From: Brasenia schreberi
Taxonomy: Eukaryota; Streptophyta; Magnoliopsida; Nymphaeales; Cabombaceae
Direction: 5' to 3'
Length of the DNA stretch: 64,000 nt
Assembly (NCBI GenBank): GCA_036023115.1
Contig: JAYKKT010000048.1
Location: 9,772,501-9,836,500, forward strand
This document shows, one piece after another, positions 36,780 through 49,228 of this stretch (its first letter is position 1; each line of letters starts with the position of its first letter). Made by a program: the position numbers and the translations under genes. The notes beneath the pieces are model-generated. The model was not told the DNA's origin. It saw only the letters and a list, made by a program, of their open reading frames with translations, and searched no databases.

Positions 36780-38150
36780 ATAATCTGCGTGATATCAAAA
36801 TATTTGTACATGGACCGCACGATGATAGGTTGGGGGATCGACTCCGGAGCTACTAGACACATTTGAAAGACCAAGAAAGGGGCAATGGATCTAAAGGATT
36901 ACAAATCAGGCGAACATCGAGTGTACATAGGAAACACCACTTTCTTAGATGTTTTGGGTATTGGTCCTTTAGAATCTTTGAGCAAGGCAAATCGATTGTA
37001 CTGACTGATGTATTAATTGTATCTTCTATAAGGCGTAATCTGGTCTTGGTCCCTACCTTAGTAAAGAAAAGTTTTGAGGTCAGGTTTATTCCTTGCAAGG
37101 TGATTGTGAGAAAACATGAGAGAATATTATTTTCTAAAGAGTTTGATGTAGAGCATGGGCTATTTAAATTAAATGATAATGAAATTGGAAGTTCTTCTAC
37201 TTATATTTATTGTGTCTATAATGTTGATGTGAATGTGTGACATAAATGCCTTGGGCATATAAGTCGAGGAAAGTTGAAAAAATTATCCAACTTTGATTTA
37301 CTGCTTGGATTTATGAAAAATGTTTTCAACAAGTATGAAGCTTGTATACAAGAAAAAATGACAAGAAAAGTTTTTCCTAAAGAGTCAACAAGGGCAACAA
37401 CCCTGTTGCAGGTCATTCACATAGATTTATGTGGACCATTTAAAGTAAGGACACATCATGAAAAGGTTTGTTTTATGTATTTATATATTTTAACACATAA
37501 ATTTGAAGCACTAGAAACTTTTAAAGAATATAAGTAGGAAGCAAAAAACCAACTGAAACATTCAATTAAAGTCTTAAGATTAGATAGAAGTGGTAAATAT
37601 ACTTCAGCATAATTTTTTGAATTCTGTAAAGACTTTGGTATTGTAAATCAAAATACAATGCCTAGAACACCTCAATAAAATGGTGTAGTTGAAAAATATA
37701 GCAGAACCTTGTTGAATATGACAAGGTCAATGTTAATCGATACCTCTCTACCAAGGATATTTTGGGGAGAAGCAGTAAGTACAACGGTTTACATACTCAA
37801 TAGAGTATCATATAAAATTGTATTCACTACACTATATGAGATGTGGTTTGAAAGAAAACCCAACCCAGGTCATTACAGGAGGTGGGGATCTATTGCACAT
37901 GTAAAGATCCTTGATCAATCTAGAGACAAACTAGACAGTAGATCCTTAAGATGTATATTTATTAGATATCCAAAAGGTTCAAAGGAATATCAATTTTATC
38001 ATGAGGACCACGAATTGATAGAAAGTAGAGATGTTGAATTCTTAGAAGATACTAAGAATGACATCCGAAAAAACAATGATGAATGTATTGATGATGTAGT
38101 AGACCTAGATCAATCTTTATTAGAACCCATAGAAGATCTTATTTAAATAA
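36780..38150 (+). pseudogene. Protease and integrase remnant of copia 2
   Basis: The protease active site DSGATRH starts at 36840 and is followed by a stop. 36863-37240 is the protease C-terminal part. HKCLGHISRGKL near 37231 and EACIQEK at 37339 are the pre-integrase zinc-binding region. VIHIDLCGPF (37413) holds the first catalytic Asp, DRSGKYTS (37585) the second, and NGVVEKYSRT (37680) the Glu. 37709-38146 continues the integrase C-terminus. Confidence 0.85.
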
Positions 38151-38323
38151 CTGAAACCTTAAGTGGACATAAAAGGCCTAGAGCCACTCCATCCTACTTA
38201 AAAGATTATCACACTTATCTTGCATAAGAAGTGTGTAATTCAGTGTATTTAGATGAATTGACTGATAACTTAACTTATCAGTAAGTTATAAACTCATCGG
38301 AAGCAACATATTGGGGGAAAGCT

Positions 38324-39820
38324 ATGGATGAGGAAATTGAATCCATTGAGAAAAATCAAGTTTGGGAATTGGCTAATTTACCAAAAGAAAGAAAAGCTAT
38401 AGGCTGTAAATGGGTTCTGAAAAAGAAATACAAGGTCGATGGTTCAATCAATAAGTTTAAAGTGAGGTTGGTTGCAAAGGATTTTTTCGCAAAAAGAGGG
38501 GATAGATTATGTTGAGATATATTCTCCAATTGCGAAATTTGCATCCATAAGAATAATCCTGACAATATTTGTATATTATGATTTGGACTTACATCAGTTA
38601 GATGTAAAGACAATATTTCTAAATGGAGGTTTAGATAAAATCATATATATGCAGCAACCTGAAGGATTTATTGTTGAAAGCCAAGAAGATAAAGTATATA
38701 GGTTGAGAAAATCCCTATATGGCCTAAAACAATCACCTTGCCAATGGTATTTGACCTTTCAAAATGTCATTATAGAACTTGGGTTTGTGGCTAATAAACT
38801 TGATCACTGTATATATGTCTGGAATAGTGGGAGCCACTTTGTCATCCTATCATTATACGTAGATGACATATTGTTGACTGGGAATGACAATAAGATGATT
38901 GTCAAAACCAAGTCATGGTTAAACTGAAGGCTCAAAATGAAGGATATGGGGGAAGCATCCTATATCCTGGGTATAAAGATCTCTCAAGATAGAGAATTTA
39001 AACTCTTATGCCTGAGTCGGGAGAGATATATTGACTATATCCTCAAGAAGTTCAAAATGGGTAAATGCAAGTCTGCTGTTACACTTGTTGCAAAAGGCGT
39101 TAAACTAAGTAAGGATGATTGTCTCGGTAAAAGAGACGATAAGCCTAACGTTCCTTATGCACAAGCTGTGGGTAGCTTGATGTATGCTATGTTGTGTAGA
39201 AGACCTGATATGAGCTTTGTTGTTGGTATTTTAAGTAGATATCAAAGTAATCCTAGATGACAACACTGGATAACTATAAAAAGGATTTTAAGATATTTGA
39301 AAGGAACAAGAGACTTGAAACTGTGTTTTCAAGCAGATGAATTTAAAGTGGTAGTGTACTCAGATGCTAACTTTGCTGGAAGCAAAGATGACAACAAATC
39401 AACCTCAGGTCAAATATTCTTATTTGGAGGTGTTGTTGTTTCTTGGGAATGTAAGAAATATGGTTATGTAGCATTGCATACATAGGAAGCTGAATATGTG
39501 GCTTGCTGTATGGCTGCAATGAGTGTTATCTGAATAAGCCACTTTATATGTGATTTGAAGTTAAAATTAACCGATGAGTCAGTTGTCATTTACTGTGATA
39601 ACAATGCAGCAATTGCTCTTATCAAGAGTGGAGCTGATTGCTCAAAAAGCAAGCATATAATGGTTAAATATCACTATGTTCATGATATGGTTATGAGAAA
39701 GGAAATATCCATCTCATACATGCCAACAAATGATATGTTAGCAGACCCCTTGACTAAAGGTATAATAGAGAAACTTTTCTCAAAACATGTTATGAACATG
39801 GGTTTGAGGTATGTTTGATT
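38324..39820 (+). pseudogene. RT / RNase H remnant of copia 2
   Basis: Opens with MDEEIESIEKNQVWELANLP. The RT core has LDVKTIFLNGGLDKIIYMQQ and the catalytic SLYVDDILLTGND near 38852. RNase H covers 39297-39818 (YSDANFAGSKDDNKSTSG and YCDNNAAIALIKSG). Breaks include a frameshift near 38500 and stops at 38925, 39258 and 39483. Confidence 0.85.
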
Positions 39821-39943
39821 GTCGTGTAGGGAAATAACCACACAACGGATAGTGATTGCAACAGCAATCATGAAATGACATTATTAGGTAAACCCTGCAA
39901 AAATGGGAGGAAAACCAGTATGTAAAAAAACTTTGCTTGAATG

Positions 39944-39956
39944 GCAAAGTGGGAGA
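39944..39956 (+). other. Polypurine tract of copia 2
   Basis: GGCAAAGTGGGAGA directly before the TG of the 3' LTR, the usual plus-strand primer. Confidence 0.85.
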
Positions 39957-40365
39957 TGTTAGGTTGTGGCCATTCTCGGCAACCCAGCACAGTAACGACC
40001 GGATGGGCAATCCATACTGTTACCGTATCCTGAGTTGGAGATAGGATAGCCATAACACCATTACCGAAAAACATGGTAACAGTCCGAATAAGAATGCTCT
40101 GGATGAGGAAAGTCTAGCAGGATAACCAAGAGAGGTGTTGCACGCACTGCTCTCTCTCTCTCTATATATATATAGAGCAGTGTATACAGTTTATATATAT
40201 CGAAAAAAACTGCAAAAGACTTTTCCCTAAAAGATTCCGCTGTGAGGAAACCTCAAACCAAAAACACACTTACCTTTACTTCCGCTGCAAGCGTACCTTA
40301 AAGGGCTCGATGGCACATAACTGGAAGCTCACAATCAGCCGGAATCAGGCAAACAGAACTCCACA
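39957..40365 (+). repeat. 3' LTR of copia 2
   Basis: 409 bp, TG...CA, collinear with 34523-34914. It contains an expanded (CT)n-(TA)n core at 40150-40175 within a 9-bp inverted repeat. Confidence 0.95.
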
Positions 40366-40408
40366 ACTTTCACAACCTTACCTGAAAAGGATTAGAATTG
40401 TTATTTGT

Positions 40409-40462
40409 CATTGGTTTGGTGTTAGTACGTTGCGTCATTGGTTTGGTGTTAGTACGTTGCGT
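40409..40462. repeat. 27-bp perfect tandem duplication
   Basis: The unit starting CATTGGTTTGGTGTTAGTAC and ending GTTGCGT occurs twice head to tail without mismatch. Confidence 0.95.
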
Positions 40463-41587
40463 CAGTTATGTTCACCAAGTCGGATATGCCAATCTCTGCG
40501 CAATGTTTGCAGTTCATCTGCAGACTTGTTCCCTCTGCCATAGTTCATAACAAGCAGCAGCATCTCCTCATAAATTGGGAGTCAGACCCTTCATACGATT
40601 TGGTGGCTTGCATACTCGGGCTCTACAGTTTAAAAGTGCTAGGTGTAATTGATATGGTTCTTTTGTAAGAAGGAACTGTTGGTTTTGTTTGAAAGTGCTC
40701 CAATTTCATGTACCTGAGGATAAATTCTTATGATTTGCCAAGTTGACAGCCTTTTATGTTCGTCTCTTCGGTAACCCTTTTTTGCCTTCTTTAGGCATAT
40801 TCCAATGAAAATGTAACCTGTCTCTTACGCCGCTCTTTTAGCATCATTGAAAGATTGAATGTATCTCTCTCTCTCTTGCATGCTTTCGCATTTGGTAGTG
40901 TAGAGTGTGGCATTTAGTTTTCTGTGGGAACACTGCTTAACAGCTACAATCCTATAACTTGGTTATAGTTTGTCTGCTGTTATCTAAATAATCAAATGGT
41001 TGAGCTTACTGATCAAGGAAGTGAGCCAACATGTGATCAGAATGTAGAGCATATTGTCACCCTTGAGGCAAATAGTAAAGTGAAATTGTAGTAAAATCAG
41101 TTCTATACTCCTGGATGGACATCTTTACTTGTCGGAGAGATATGATCGTACTTCATTTTGTGTAATAATTTGCAGAAATGGAATTTTACTAATCAAGCGA
41201 TTCCCTTCCTTGATATGCAATGATGTACGTAAAAGGGTTTTGGAAGAATGTCACTTCCCATTGATCGCATAGAGGGAACTCTCTTTCTTGGAAAGGAACA
41301 TCATCAAGCTTTGTGGTTTTGCGTTGAGAAAGCAAAGATTCTCGTTGGCTGGATAAGACTCCAGGGAATATATCTTTGGCCCAAAAATGGTTCTTATTCC
41401 AATAGTCAACATTATACTTGTTGCTTTCAACTAGCATAAATTAAAGCAGCTTCCACTTTCTCTCTACTACATATTCAAGTAGAACAGTTACAAGCATATC
41501 AATGAAGAGAACAATGGAGTAGATAAGATTTTCGTGTATATCTGCAAGAATATTTAGCTATGTACATTTTATATGTGTGCATGCTAC

Positions 41588-41668
41588 ACTGAGCTGTAAC
41601 TCCACACTAGCAGCAACGGCACTAGAGCATCTTGCCGTTGAGCTAACGTTCTTGGTGCAAGGACCAAC
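41588..41668. repeat. Dispersed repeat piece
   Basis: AGCAGCAACGGCACTAGAGC and GTTGAGCTAACGTTC parallel CAACAGCAACGGGGCTAGAG and ATTGAGCTAATGCTC at 52170-52215. Confidence 0.4.
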
Positions 41669-41997
41669 TGTTTTAAACAATACATTTTTGTCCATGAGCT
41701 TATCACACAGGGCCCTTCATTTTTTATCAAAGGTTCAGCCCTTGCATATCTAGGATCACAGAATTACATGCAATATTACACTTCATGATGCCCTCACTTC
41801 CAACAAGTACATAAAGTTAGGAAACTACCATGATTTAATTAGCACGCTGTTTCCTCTAAGAGCTCACTCCTTAGAAACTCTTGAGTTGATCCTGTATCAA
41901 TGAAAATTTGGTACATCGTTAATTTAATGAAACAAACTCGTTTAGTTCATGGAAGGAAATGCATTTTATGCCCAATGATGCATTTTTTACTTAATGC

Positions 41998-44900
41998 CAC
42001 CCATGTAAGGGATCACCCTTGCATGGCCGGTCCCAAGCCCATATAAAGGATGAAGGTTGAGCTAGGCTTCCGACAACTACTTTATCAAACTTATCTAACA
42101 AGATTCTACAAATTATGAGCATTGCGTTAGGGCGTTCCCTCTTAACGACGCACTGCAGAGCTCGAATGTTGTGAAAAGTAAGCAATGACTTCTACATCTT
42201 CGTCCGAATATAGTGAATCAATTGCAAATAGGGTTCCCACATTATGGACGGGTATGGGTAAAGAAGTTAATCTTGCTACATTGTCGTCCGAATGTACTGA
42301 ACAAGTTACAGCAAGGGTCTCCATATTTTCGGATAAAGATTCGTATTGATACTTATAATATTGAAACATTGACCGACAAGTTAATGGAGGTGGTAGATAC
42401 TATGATTCGGATAAAGATTCACATTCTATGTTTACAAGAGACAAAGTGGGTGGGAGAAAAAACAAAGGACATTGAGAATATATGTTTTGAATTATGGTAC
42501 TGAAGAAAGAAAAAAGCTCGAAATAGAGTTGATATTATTATAAATAAAGATTTAAAAGATAGTTTAGTAAACATAACGATATGATGAATGAATTATGATA
42601 GTGAAATTAGTGTTAGGAGTAAAGGCTTTGAATATAGTTTGTTCTTATGCATCCAAAGTATGATTAGAAGATAATATAAAGAATACTTTTGGGATGAGTT
42701 AGATAAAGTAATTCAAAGAATTTCATAAAGAGAGATGATTTGTTTAGGAAGAGACTTAAATGAATATATTGGTAGAGATGCATTAGGATATCAAGGTATT
42801 CATGAAAACAATGGTTTTAGTGATATAAACGAGGAGGGTAGGAAGATTTTAAATTTTGCTATGGTTTTTGATATCTTTATAACTAATACAATTTTCAAAA
42901 AACGAGATGAACATTTAATTACTTATAAGAGTGATTTGTCACAAACACAAATTGATTATTTTGTTTGTAGCAAAAAAACATAGATCGTGTTGTAAAGATT
43001 ACAAGGTAATTTTAGGAAAAAGCTTAACTACTCAACATTGACTTTTAGTAATGGATTTTCAAGTAAAAAAGTGGACAAATAAGAATAGAGTGCATAGAAC
43101 TATTCAAACTAGATGATGGAACCTCAAATATGAGAAAGAAGATATATTTAAATAAAAAGTTATTCAAGGAGATGCTTGAAATTATATAGGTACACCTTCT
43201 AATATGTGGAATAATATGGCTATACATATTATAGAAGTAACAAAAGATGTGTTAGGCGAATCTAAGGGAGGCGTACTGACACAAAAAGAAGCTTGATGGT
43301 GGAGTAAAGTGATGCAAGATAAAATCAAGACAAAAAATGCATGTTATAAATTGCATTATGCCAAGAAGACTAGTGAAGCTTGGGACATTTATAAGAAAGT
43401 GAAAAAAGAAGTAAAAAAAATATTATGAAGTAAAAGCCAAAATTTGAGAGGATTTATATAAAAAGCTTAACTCAAAAGAAAGAAAGAGATATTTTTAGGA
43501 TAGATAAGGCTAGAGATAATAAAACTAAGTATCTCATTTTTGTTAAATGCATAAAAGATGAGGATGAGAAGATTCTAGTGGCAAATGATAATATTAAAGA
43601 TAAATAGAAAAATATTTTGTAAGCTTTTTAATAAAAGAAAGATGATAGTATTAGCTTAAGAGAGTTAGCCAAATCAGAAAAGTATATAAACTATAATTTC
43701 TATCGGCGTATTCAAAAGAATAAAGTCAAAGAGACTCTTAAATATATGAAGGTTGGTAAATCTGTAGAAGCAAATAATATTTCTATAGAAGTTTGGAAAA
43801 TCTTTAGAGATATGGGGCCCACTTGACTCACAATACTATTTAATAAAATATAAAGAACCCAAAAGATGTTTGAGGAACGGAGAATGAGTACACTTATACC
43901 CATATATAAGAATAAGGGAGATATTTAGAATTGTGCGAATTATTGAGGTATCAAGTTAATGAGTCGTACTATGAAATTATGGGAAAGAATTATCGAACGT
44001 AGGTTAAGATAATTATCGAGTATAATAGAGAACCAATTCAGATTCATGTTCGATAGATCTACTATTGAAGTGATTCACCTATTGAGACATCTTATGAAAC
44101 ATTTTAGAGCAAAAAAAGAACCTTCACATGATATTTATTGATGTAGAAAAGGTTTACGATAGGGTGCTAAGAGATATTCTTTGGAGAATCTTGAAAAAGA
44201 GAGGTATCCCATTGATATACATAAATCTTAAGAGACATGTATGATGGTGCAAAAACTAATGTGAGGACTCGTCAAAGAATGATAGACTCCTTTGAAGTTA
44301 ATATTGGGTTACGTCAGGGATCAACTTTGAGTCGATATTTATTAGTCAATGATGAGTTAACATATTCAAGGTGAAATATCTTGGTGTATGCTATTTGCAG
44401 ATGATATTGTGTTAGTGGATGAGTCTAAAAAAAAAGTTAATAGGAAATTGAAACTATGGAAAGAAACGTTAGAAAGTAAAGACTTCTGACTTAGTAGAAC
44501 AAAAACAGAATATATGAAATATAAGTTTGATCATTTGGGTACTTCATAGGACATAGAAATTAAGATTCATATACATTGCATCCCTCACAAGGAAAGTTTT
44601 AAATACCTATGATCAAATTTTCAAAGTTATAAAAAAATTGATGAAAATTTTACACATAGAATTAACGTCGGTTGGTTAAAATGGAGAGGGGCATCAAGTA
44701 TTCTATGTGATAAGAAGATACCATTAAAGTTAAAAGGTAAATATTATAAAGCATCAATTAGACCTACTATGTTTTATGGTTTTGAGTATTGAACAGTTAA
44801 TCATCAAGTGTAAAATATGTTTGTAGCAGAAATGAAGATGTTGAGATGACTGAGCAACCACACAAGGAAAGACCATATACATAATGCGGTTATTAGAAAC

Positions 44901-45178
44901 AAATTGAGAATAATACTAATAGAGGATAAAGTAAAAGAAAATCGTTTAAGATGGTTTGAACATGTAGAAAGACGACCCAAGGATGCTCCTTAAGGAGATA
45001 TGAAAAACTAGATTATAAAAATGTTAAAAGAGGAAGAGGACGACCACAAAAGTGTTGGAAAGAAACAATAAAAAATGATCTAGTTTATATTGAGTTAACT
45101 GCTAGCATGACACATGATAGGGCTTTGTGGAAATAAAGAACCCATATAGTATGGGAAAAGGCTTAGTTGTTGTTGTTG
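41998..45178 (+). mobile_element. RTE-clade non-LTR retrotransposon, copy C
   Basis: Near full length: starts CACCCATGTAAGGGATCACC and ends GTATGGGAAAAGGCTTAGTTG(TTG)n. The flanks are an imperfect target duplication of about 22 bp: ATGATGCATTTTTTACTTAA at 41975 and ATGATGCATTTTTCACTTAC at 45179. The endonuclease is at 42400-42990 (42735-42983 has CLGRDLNEYIGRDALGYQG) and the RT at 43600-44800 (LFADDIVLVDES near 44392). Many stops; more decayed than copies A and B. Confidence 0.9.
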
Positions 45179-45202
45179 ATGATGCATTTTTCACTTACAT
45201 GC

Positions 45203-45970
45203 ACCCCATTGCACTGATACGTATGTTGGGGAGGAGGGGCGATGGGCGCTCATAGTGACTCATGGGGGGATCCTCCAATTTCCTTTCAACATTCGTCTAT
45301 ACATTCAACTAAACAGAACACCAGACATAATGGTTGGATTGCCGTAGATGAACATCATCTAGATCATGAAGAACATGGTGTTTGCTCTGCACACAAGGAC
45401 ATGAACTCATGGAGGTTATCCCTGACATGCCCTTCTGAACTTAAACTTCTTGATCAGCAAATCGATTCCTCTTCTTTATGTGGACCAATCTCTTTTCATT
45501 GCTTCTCCTTTGTTGTCAAAAGGTCAGTTAAGAATCAATTCTGCCATACATTTCCTTGCCGTAGATTCTGGCTTTTGTGATCTTGCTAATAGTATCTAAT
45601 GTAGTCTCAGTCATGCATAACGAATCCAAAACCATGTCTGATCTACTCACGAGTCTGTTCTCAAGCTTCCAAAGATTTTGCTTGCATGTAACCGTGTGTA
45701 TACATCCCCAAGTGATCATTGTTTGATACCACCTAATCCAAAAGGTGAGTCTTTAACTATCCCTTCCATATTCAGTCTGAATTAAGGAACTCTTTTATGT
45801 GTAAAGCTCGAGTGTGGTTGGCTATTTTTCATCGATCAACTTGTTGGGGGTGGATTTCAATGTGCAGAATTTAGTTTCAGTACATATTACGCCTCATAGA
45901 GGGTTGGTAGCTCAGTTTGCTATATTTGGTGGAATATGATGGTTAGCATTCAACGATTGTTCCTACCCTT
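45203..45970. other. Intergenic between RTE copies
   Basis: Contains an isolated open stretch (45242-45580, Ser/His-rich, no domain recognised). Nothing else seen. Confidence 0.35.
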
Positions 45971-47140
45971 ACAACAAACTATATGGGGTCGGCTATATGG
46001 ATTCTTTGTTTCCACATAGCCCTATCATGTGCCATACTAGCAGTTAACTCAATATAAACTAGAACATTTTTTGTTATTTCTTTCCTGGTCGTCCTCTTTC
46101 TCTTTTAACATTTTTACAATCTAGCTTTTCTTATCTTCTAACGAGAACATCCTTGGGTCATCTAACTACATATTCAAACTATCTTAAACGATTTTCTCTT
46201 ATTTTATCCTCTATTTATGCTACTCCTAGTTTGTTTCTAATAACCTCATTATATATATGGTCTTTCTTTTTGTGACTGCTCATTCATCTCAACATCTTCA
46301 TTTCTGCTACAAACATATTTTGCACATGTTGCTAATTAACTTTCCAATACTCAAAACTATAAAATATAGCAGGCATAATTGCTGCTTTATAATATTTACC
46401 TTTCAACTTTAATGGTATCTTCTTACCACATAGAATACTTGATGCCCCTCTCCATTTTAACCAACCAACATTAATTTTATGTATAACATCATCAATTTTT
46501 TCATAACTTTGAAAAATTGATCCTAGGTGTTTAAAACTTTCCTTGTGAGGGATGCAATGTATATGAATCTTAATTTCTATGTCCTTTGAAGTACCTAAAT
46601 GATCAAACTTATATTCCATATATTCTATTTTTGTTCTACTAAGTCGGAAGCCTTTACTTTCTAACATTTCTCTCCATAGTTTCAATTTCCTATTAACTTT
46701 TTTCATAGACTCATTCACTAATACAATATCATATTCAAATAGCATACATAAGATACTTCATCTTGAATATGTTTTATTAACTCATCATTGACCAATATAA
46801 ATAAATATGGACTTAAAGTTGATCCATGATGTAACCTAATATTAACTTCAAAGGAGTCTACCACTCCTTCATGAAGAACATCTCTTAGCACCCTATTGTA
46901 AACCTTTTCTACATCAATAAATATCATGTGAAGTTTTTTTTTTTGTTCTAAAATATCACATAAGACGTCTCAATAGGTAAATAGTATTGTGAGCCAAGTG
47001 GGCCCATATCTCTAAGGATTTTCCAAATTTTTATAAGAATATTGTTAGTCCTACACTTATTCCTAACAAATTAATCAAACACATTTTCGGTGGATTTGCT
47101 AAAGTCTGTTGCATGAACGATGCTGACGATGATAGGTAAC
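45971..47140 (-). mobile_element. RTE LINE fragment D2, antisense
   Basis: Minus-strand copy whose 3' end (ACAACAAACTATATGGGGTC on plus) lies at 45971. 46332-46745 encodes the C-terminal RT part ([36 protein letters not shown]) and 46718-46927 the palm (HHGSTLSPYLFILVNDELIK); the catalytic box reads FEYDIVLVNES. The 5' end begins with a non-LINE segment shared with 51170-51290. Confidence 0.8.
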
Positions 47141-47893
47141 CAACTGAAGTCCTCTGAAGTACCCAAATGATCAAACTTACATTTCATATATTTTGTCTTT
47201 GCTATACTAAGTTGAAAACCTTTACTTTCTAACATTTCTCTCAATAGTTTCAATTTCTTATTAACTTTTTCCTTAGACTCATCCACTAACACAATGTCAT
47301 CTGCAAATAGCATACACCAAGGTACTTTATCTTGAATATGTTTTGTTAACTTATCAATAACCAATATAAATAAATATGGACTTAAAGTTGATCCTTGATG
47401 TAACCCAATATTAACTTCAAAGAAGTTTGTAATTCCTTCATGAGTCCTTACACATGTTTTTGCACAATCGTACATGTATCTTATAAGGTTAATGTATGTC
47501 AATGGGATACCTCTTTTTTCCAAAGTTCTCCAAAGAACCTCTCTCGGTACCCTATCTTAAGCTTTTTCTAGATCAATAAATATCATGTGAAGGTCTTTCT
47601 TTTTTGCTCTAAAATATTTCATAAGACGTCTCAAAAGGTGAATCGCTTCAACAGTAGATCTGCCTGGCATGAATCCAAATTGGTTCTCTGTTGTACTCGA
47701 TACTTGTCTTAACCTATGTTAGATAATTCTTTCCAATAGTTTTATAGTATGACTCGTTAACTTGATACCTTGATAATTCACATAATTCTTAATGTCTTTC
47801 TTATTCTTATATATGGGTATAAGTGTACTCACTCTTCATTCCTCGAGCATCTTTTGAGTTCTCAATATTTCATTAAATAGTATTGTGAAGTGC
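47141..47893 (-). mobile_element. RTE LINE fragment D1 (3' portion), antisense
   Basis: 47071-47523 encodes RT palm sequence with an intact-looking LFADDIVLVDES box. The copy stops abruptly after GTACTTCAGAGGAC, where it meets D2. Its 5' continuation lies at 51159-51290, beyond the inserted chromovirus segment. Confidence 0.8.
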
Positions 47894-47989
47894 CTCTGGA
47901 AATTACCTTAAGTATGCCCTTTTTCCCAAGTGGTTTGGTCTACATCAAGTCCTTTCCATTTCACAAGGTAACGGGTCCGTCATCCAGCC
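47894..47989 (-). pseudogene. Chromodomain of chromovirus segment
   Basis: RYLVKWKGLDVDQTTWEKGH is readable on the minus strand near 47920-47980, followed by a stop. This is the integrase-terminal chromodomain that defines chromoviruses and targets insertion to chromatin marks. Confidence 0.75.
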
Positions 47990-49200
47990 ATGGTGCCAGG
48001 TACATGGTCTAGGATCAATTCCACCTCTTTACTATCTAGGGTCCTCAGGTAAGCTGGTGCTCATGTTGGACTATTGCGTCGTTGGTCTTTCACATCTGCA
48101 TGGTACACCTTCAGGTTGCTCACATGGAAGACAACGTGTGTCCGAACATGACCTGACATATCCACCTTGTATGCCCAGTTCCCTACCCTTTTTATGATCT
48201 TATAGGGTCCATCATACTTGCGAATCAGCACCGCATGATACCCACAAAAATATTGAGAGTGTTTAGGATAGAGTTTCATGAGAACGTGATCCCCTAAACT
48301 AAACGCGACAGCGCGACATTTTATGTCGGCCCATTTCCTCATCTGTTTAGCTGCCTTCTCAAGGAGCACATGTGCCAAATCACGCCTCTCTTGAATGTCC
48401 GCCGCAAAGGAGTATGCTGCCTGCACCCTCTTTAGCTACCTTGCCGCTAGTAAATGAGGAGTTTGTGGCAATTGTCCCATATCTAGTTCAAAGGGGCTCA
48501 TGCCAGTAGACTCACTAACCTGCAAGTTATATGAAAATTGAGCGAGGTCCATCCACTTAGTCCAATCCCTCTGGTTGGCACAAACATAGTGTCGAAGATA
48601 ACATTCCACCAAGGTATTGATTCTTTTTGTTTGGCCATCCGTTTGGAGTGATAGCTTGTTGAGAATAATAACTCCGTACTCAACAACCGAAAGACCTCTC
48701 GCCAAAAACTGCTTGTAAATCGGGTATCGCGGTCACTAACAATGCTGGAAGGGACTCCCCATGACTTGACCACATGCTTGATGAAGAGCTTTACCATGAG
48801 CTTGGTCGTCTACTTCAATGGGGCTGCCACAAACACCTCATACTTGGAAAACCTGTCCACTACCATCAAGATAGATTGACAACAGTTTGACTTAGATTCA
48901 AGATAAAGTCCATGAATACACTCTCTCATGGTCAGCTCAGAATCGGCAATTGTTCTAAGAGTTCTATCATTTTTTGGTTCTCAACCTTATCATGTTAGCA
49001 AATGAGGCAAGTTCGCACGTACTCTGCCACATCGTCACCCATGTTGGGCCAGTAAAAGGACCTCTCCAGCAAAGCTTTAGTCCACTCTATACCCGGGTGT
49101 CCAGCCCAAGGTGAGTCATGACACTCCTTCGGGGCCTCTCTTCTTAAGTTTCCCGTCCTTGGTACATAGAGTCTATCCCCTCTTGTTAGCAACAAACCGT
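47990..49200 (-). pseudogene. Integrase of chromovirus segment
   Basis: 48995-49195 contains an HHCC zinc-binding module (ECHDSPWAGHPGIEWTK, FYWPNMGDD, TCLIC). 48498-48797 holds WGVPSSIVSDRDTRFTS with a catalytic Asp. 48061-48705 has the C-terminal region (LVECYLRHYVCANQ, FSLGDHVLMKLYPKHSQYFC). Confidence 0.85.
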
Positions 49201-49228
49201 CTTCAACCCAAAATCGCCTAGTCTTACC

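Larger units (their letters stand above)
34523..40365 (+). mobile_element. Ty1/copia LTR retrotransposon 2, structurally complete
   Basis: Both LTRs begin TGTTAGGTTGTGG and end CCACA. They are flanked by the 5-bp target duplication ACTTT (34518-34522 and 40366-40370). A tRNA-Met-type primer site follows the 5' LTR and a purine tract precedes the 3' LTR. Gag, protease, integrase, RT and RNase H lie in copia order, all with stops. The LTRs have about 14 mismatches in their first 95 bases by eye, so the insertion is old. Confidence 0.95.
40366..41974. other. Intergenic between copia 2 and RTE copy C
   Basis: No gene supported. Holds a 27-bp tandem duplication (40409-40462) and a dispersed repeat piece (41588-41668). 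The open stretch 41248-41439 has no recognisable domain. Confidence 0.4.

Noticed and set aside
41189..41439. Overlapping open frames on both strands
   Set aside because: No domain, no codon or splice evidence; typical chance frames.
45242..45580. 112-codon open frame
   Set aside because: No recognisable motif and no supported gene structure around it; kept only as a note.
45903..45970. tRNA-like start (GGGTTGGTAGCTCAGTT)
   Set aside because: The D-arm-like TAGCTCAG is not followed by a GGTTCGA-type T-arm, and the acceptor ends do not pair fully.
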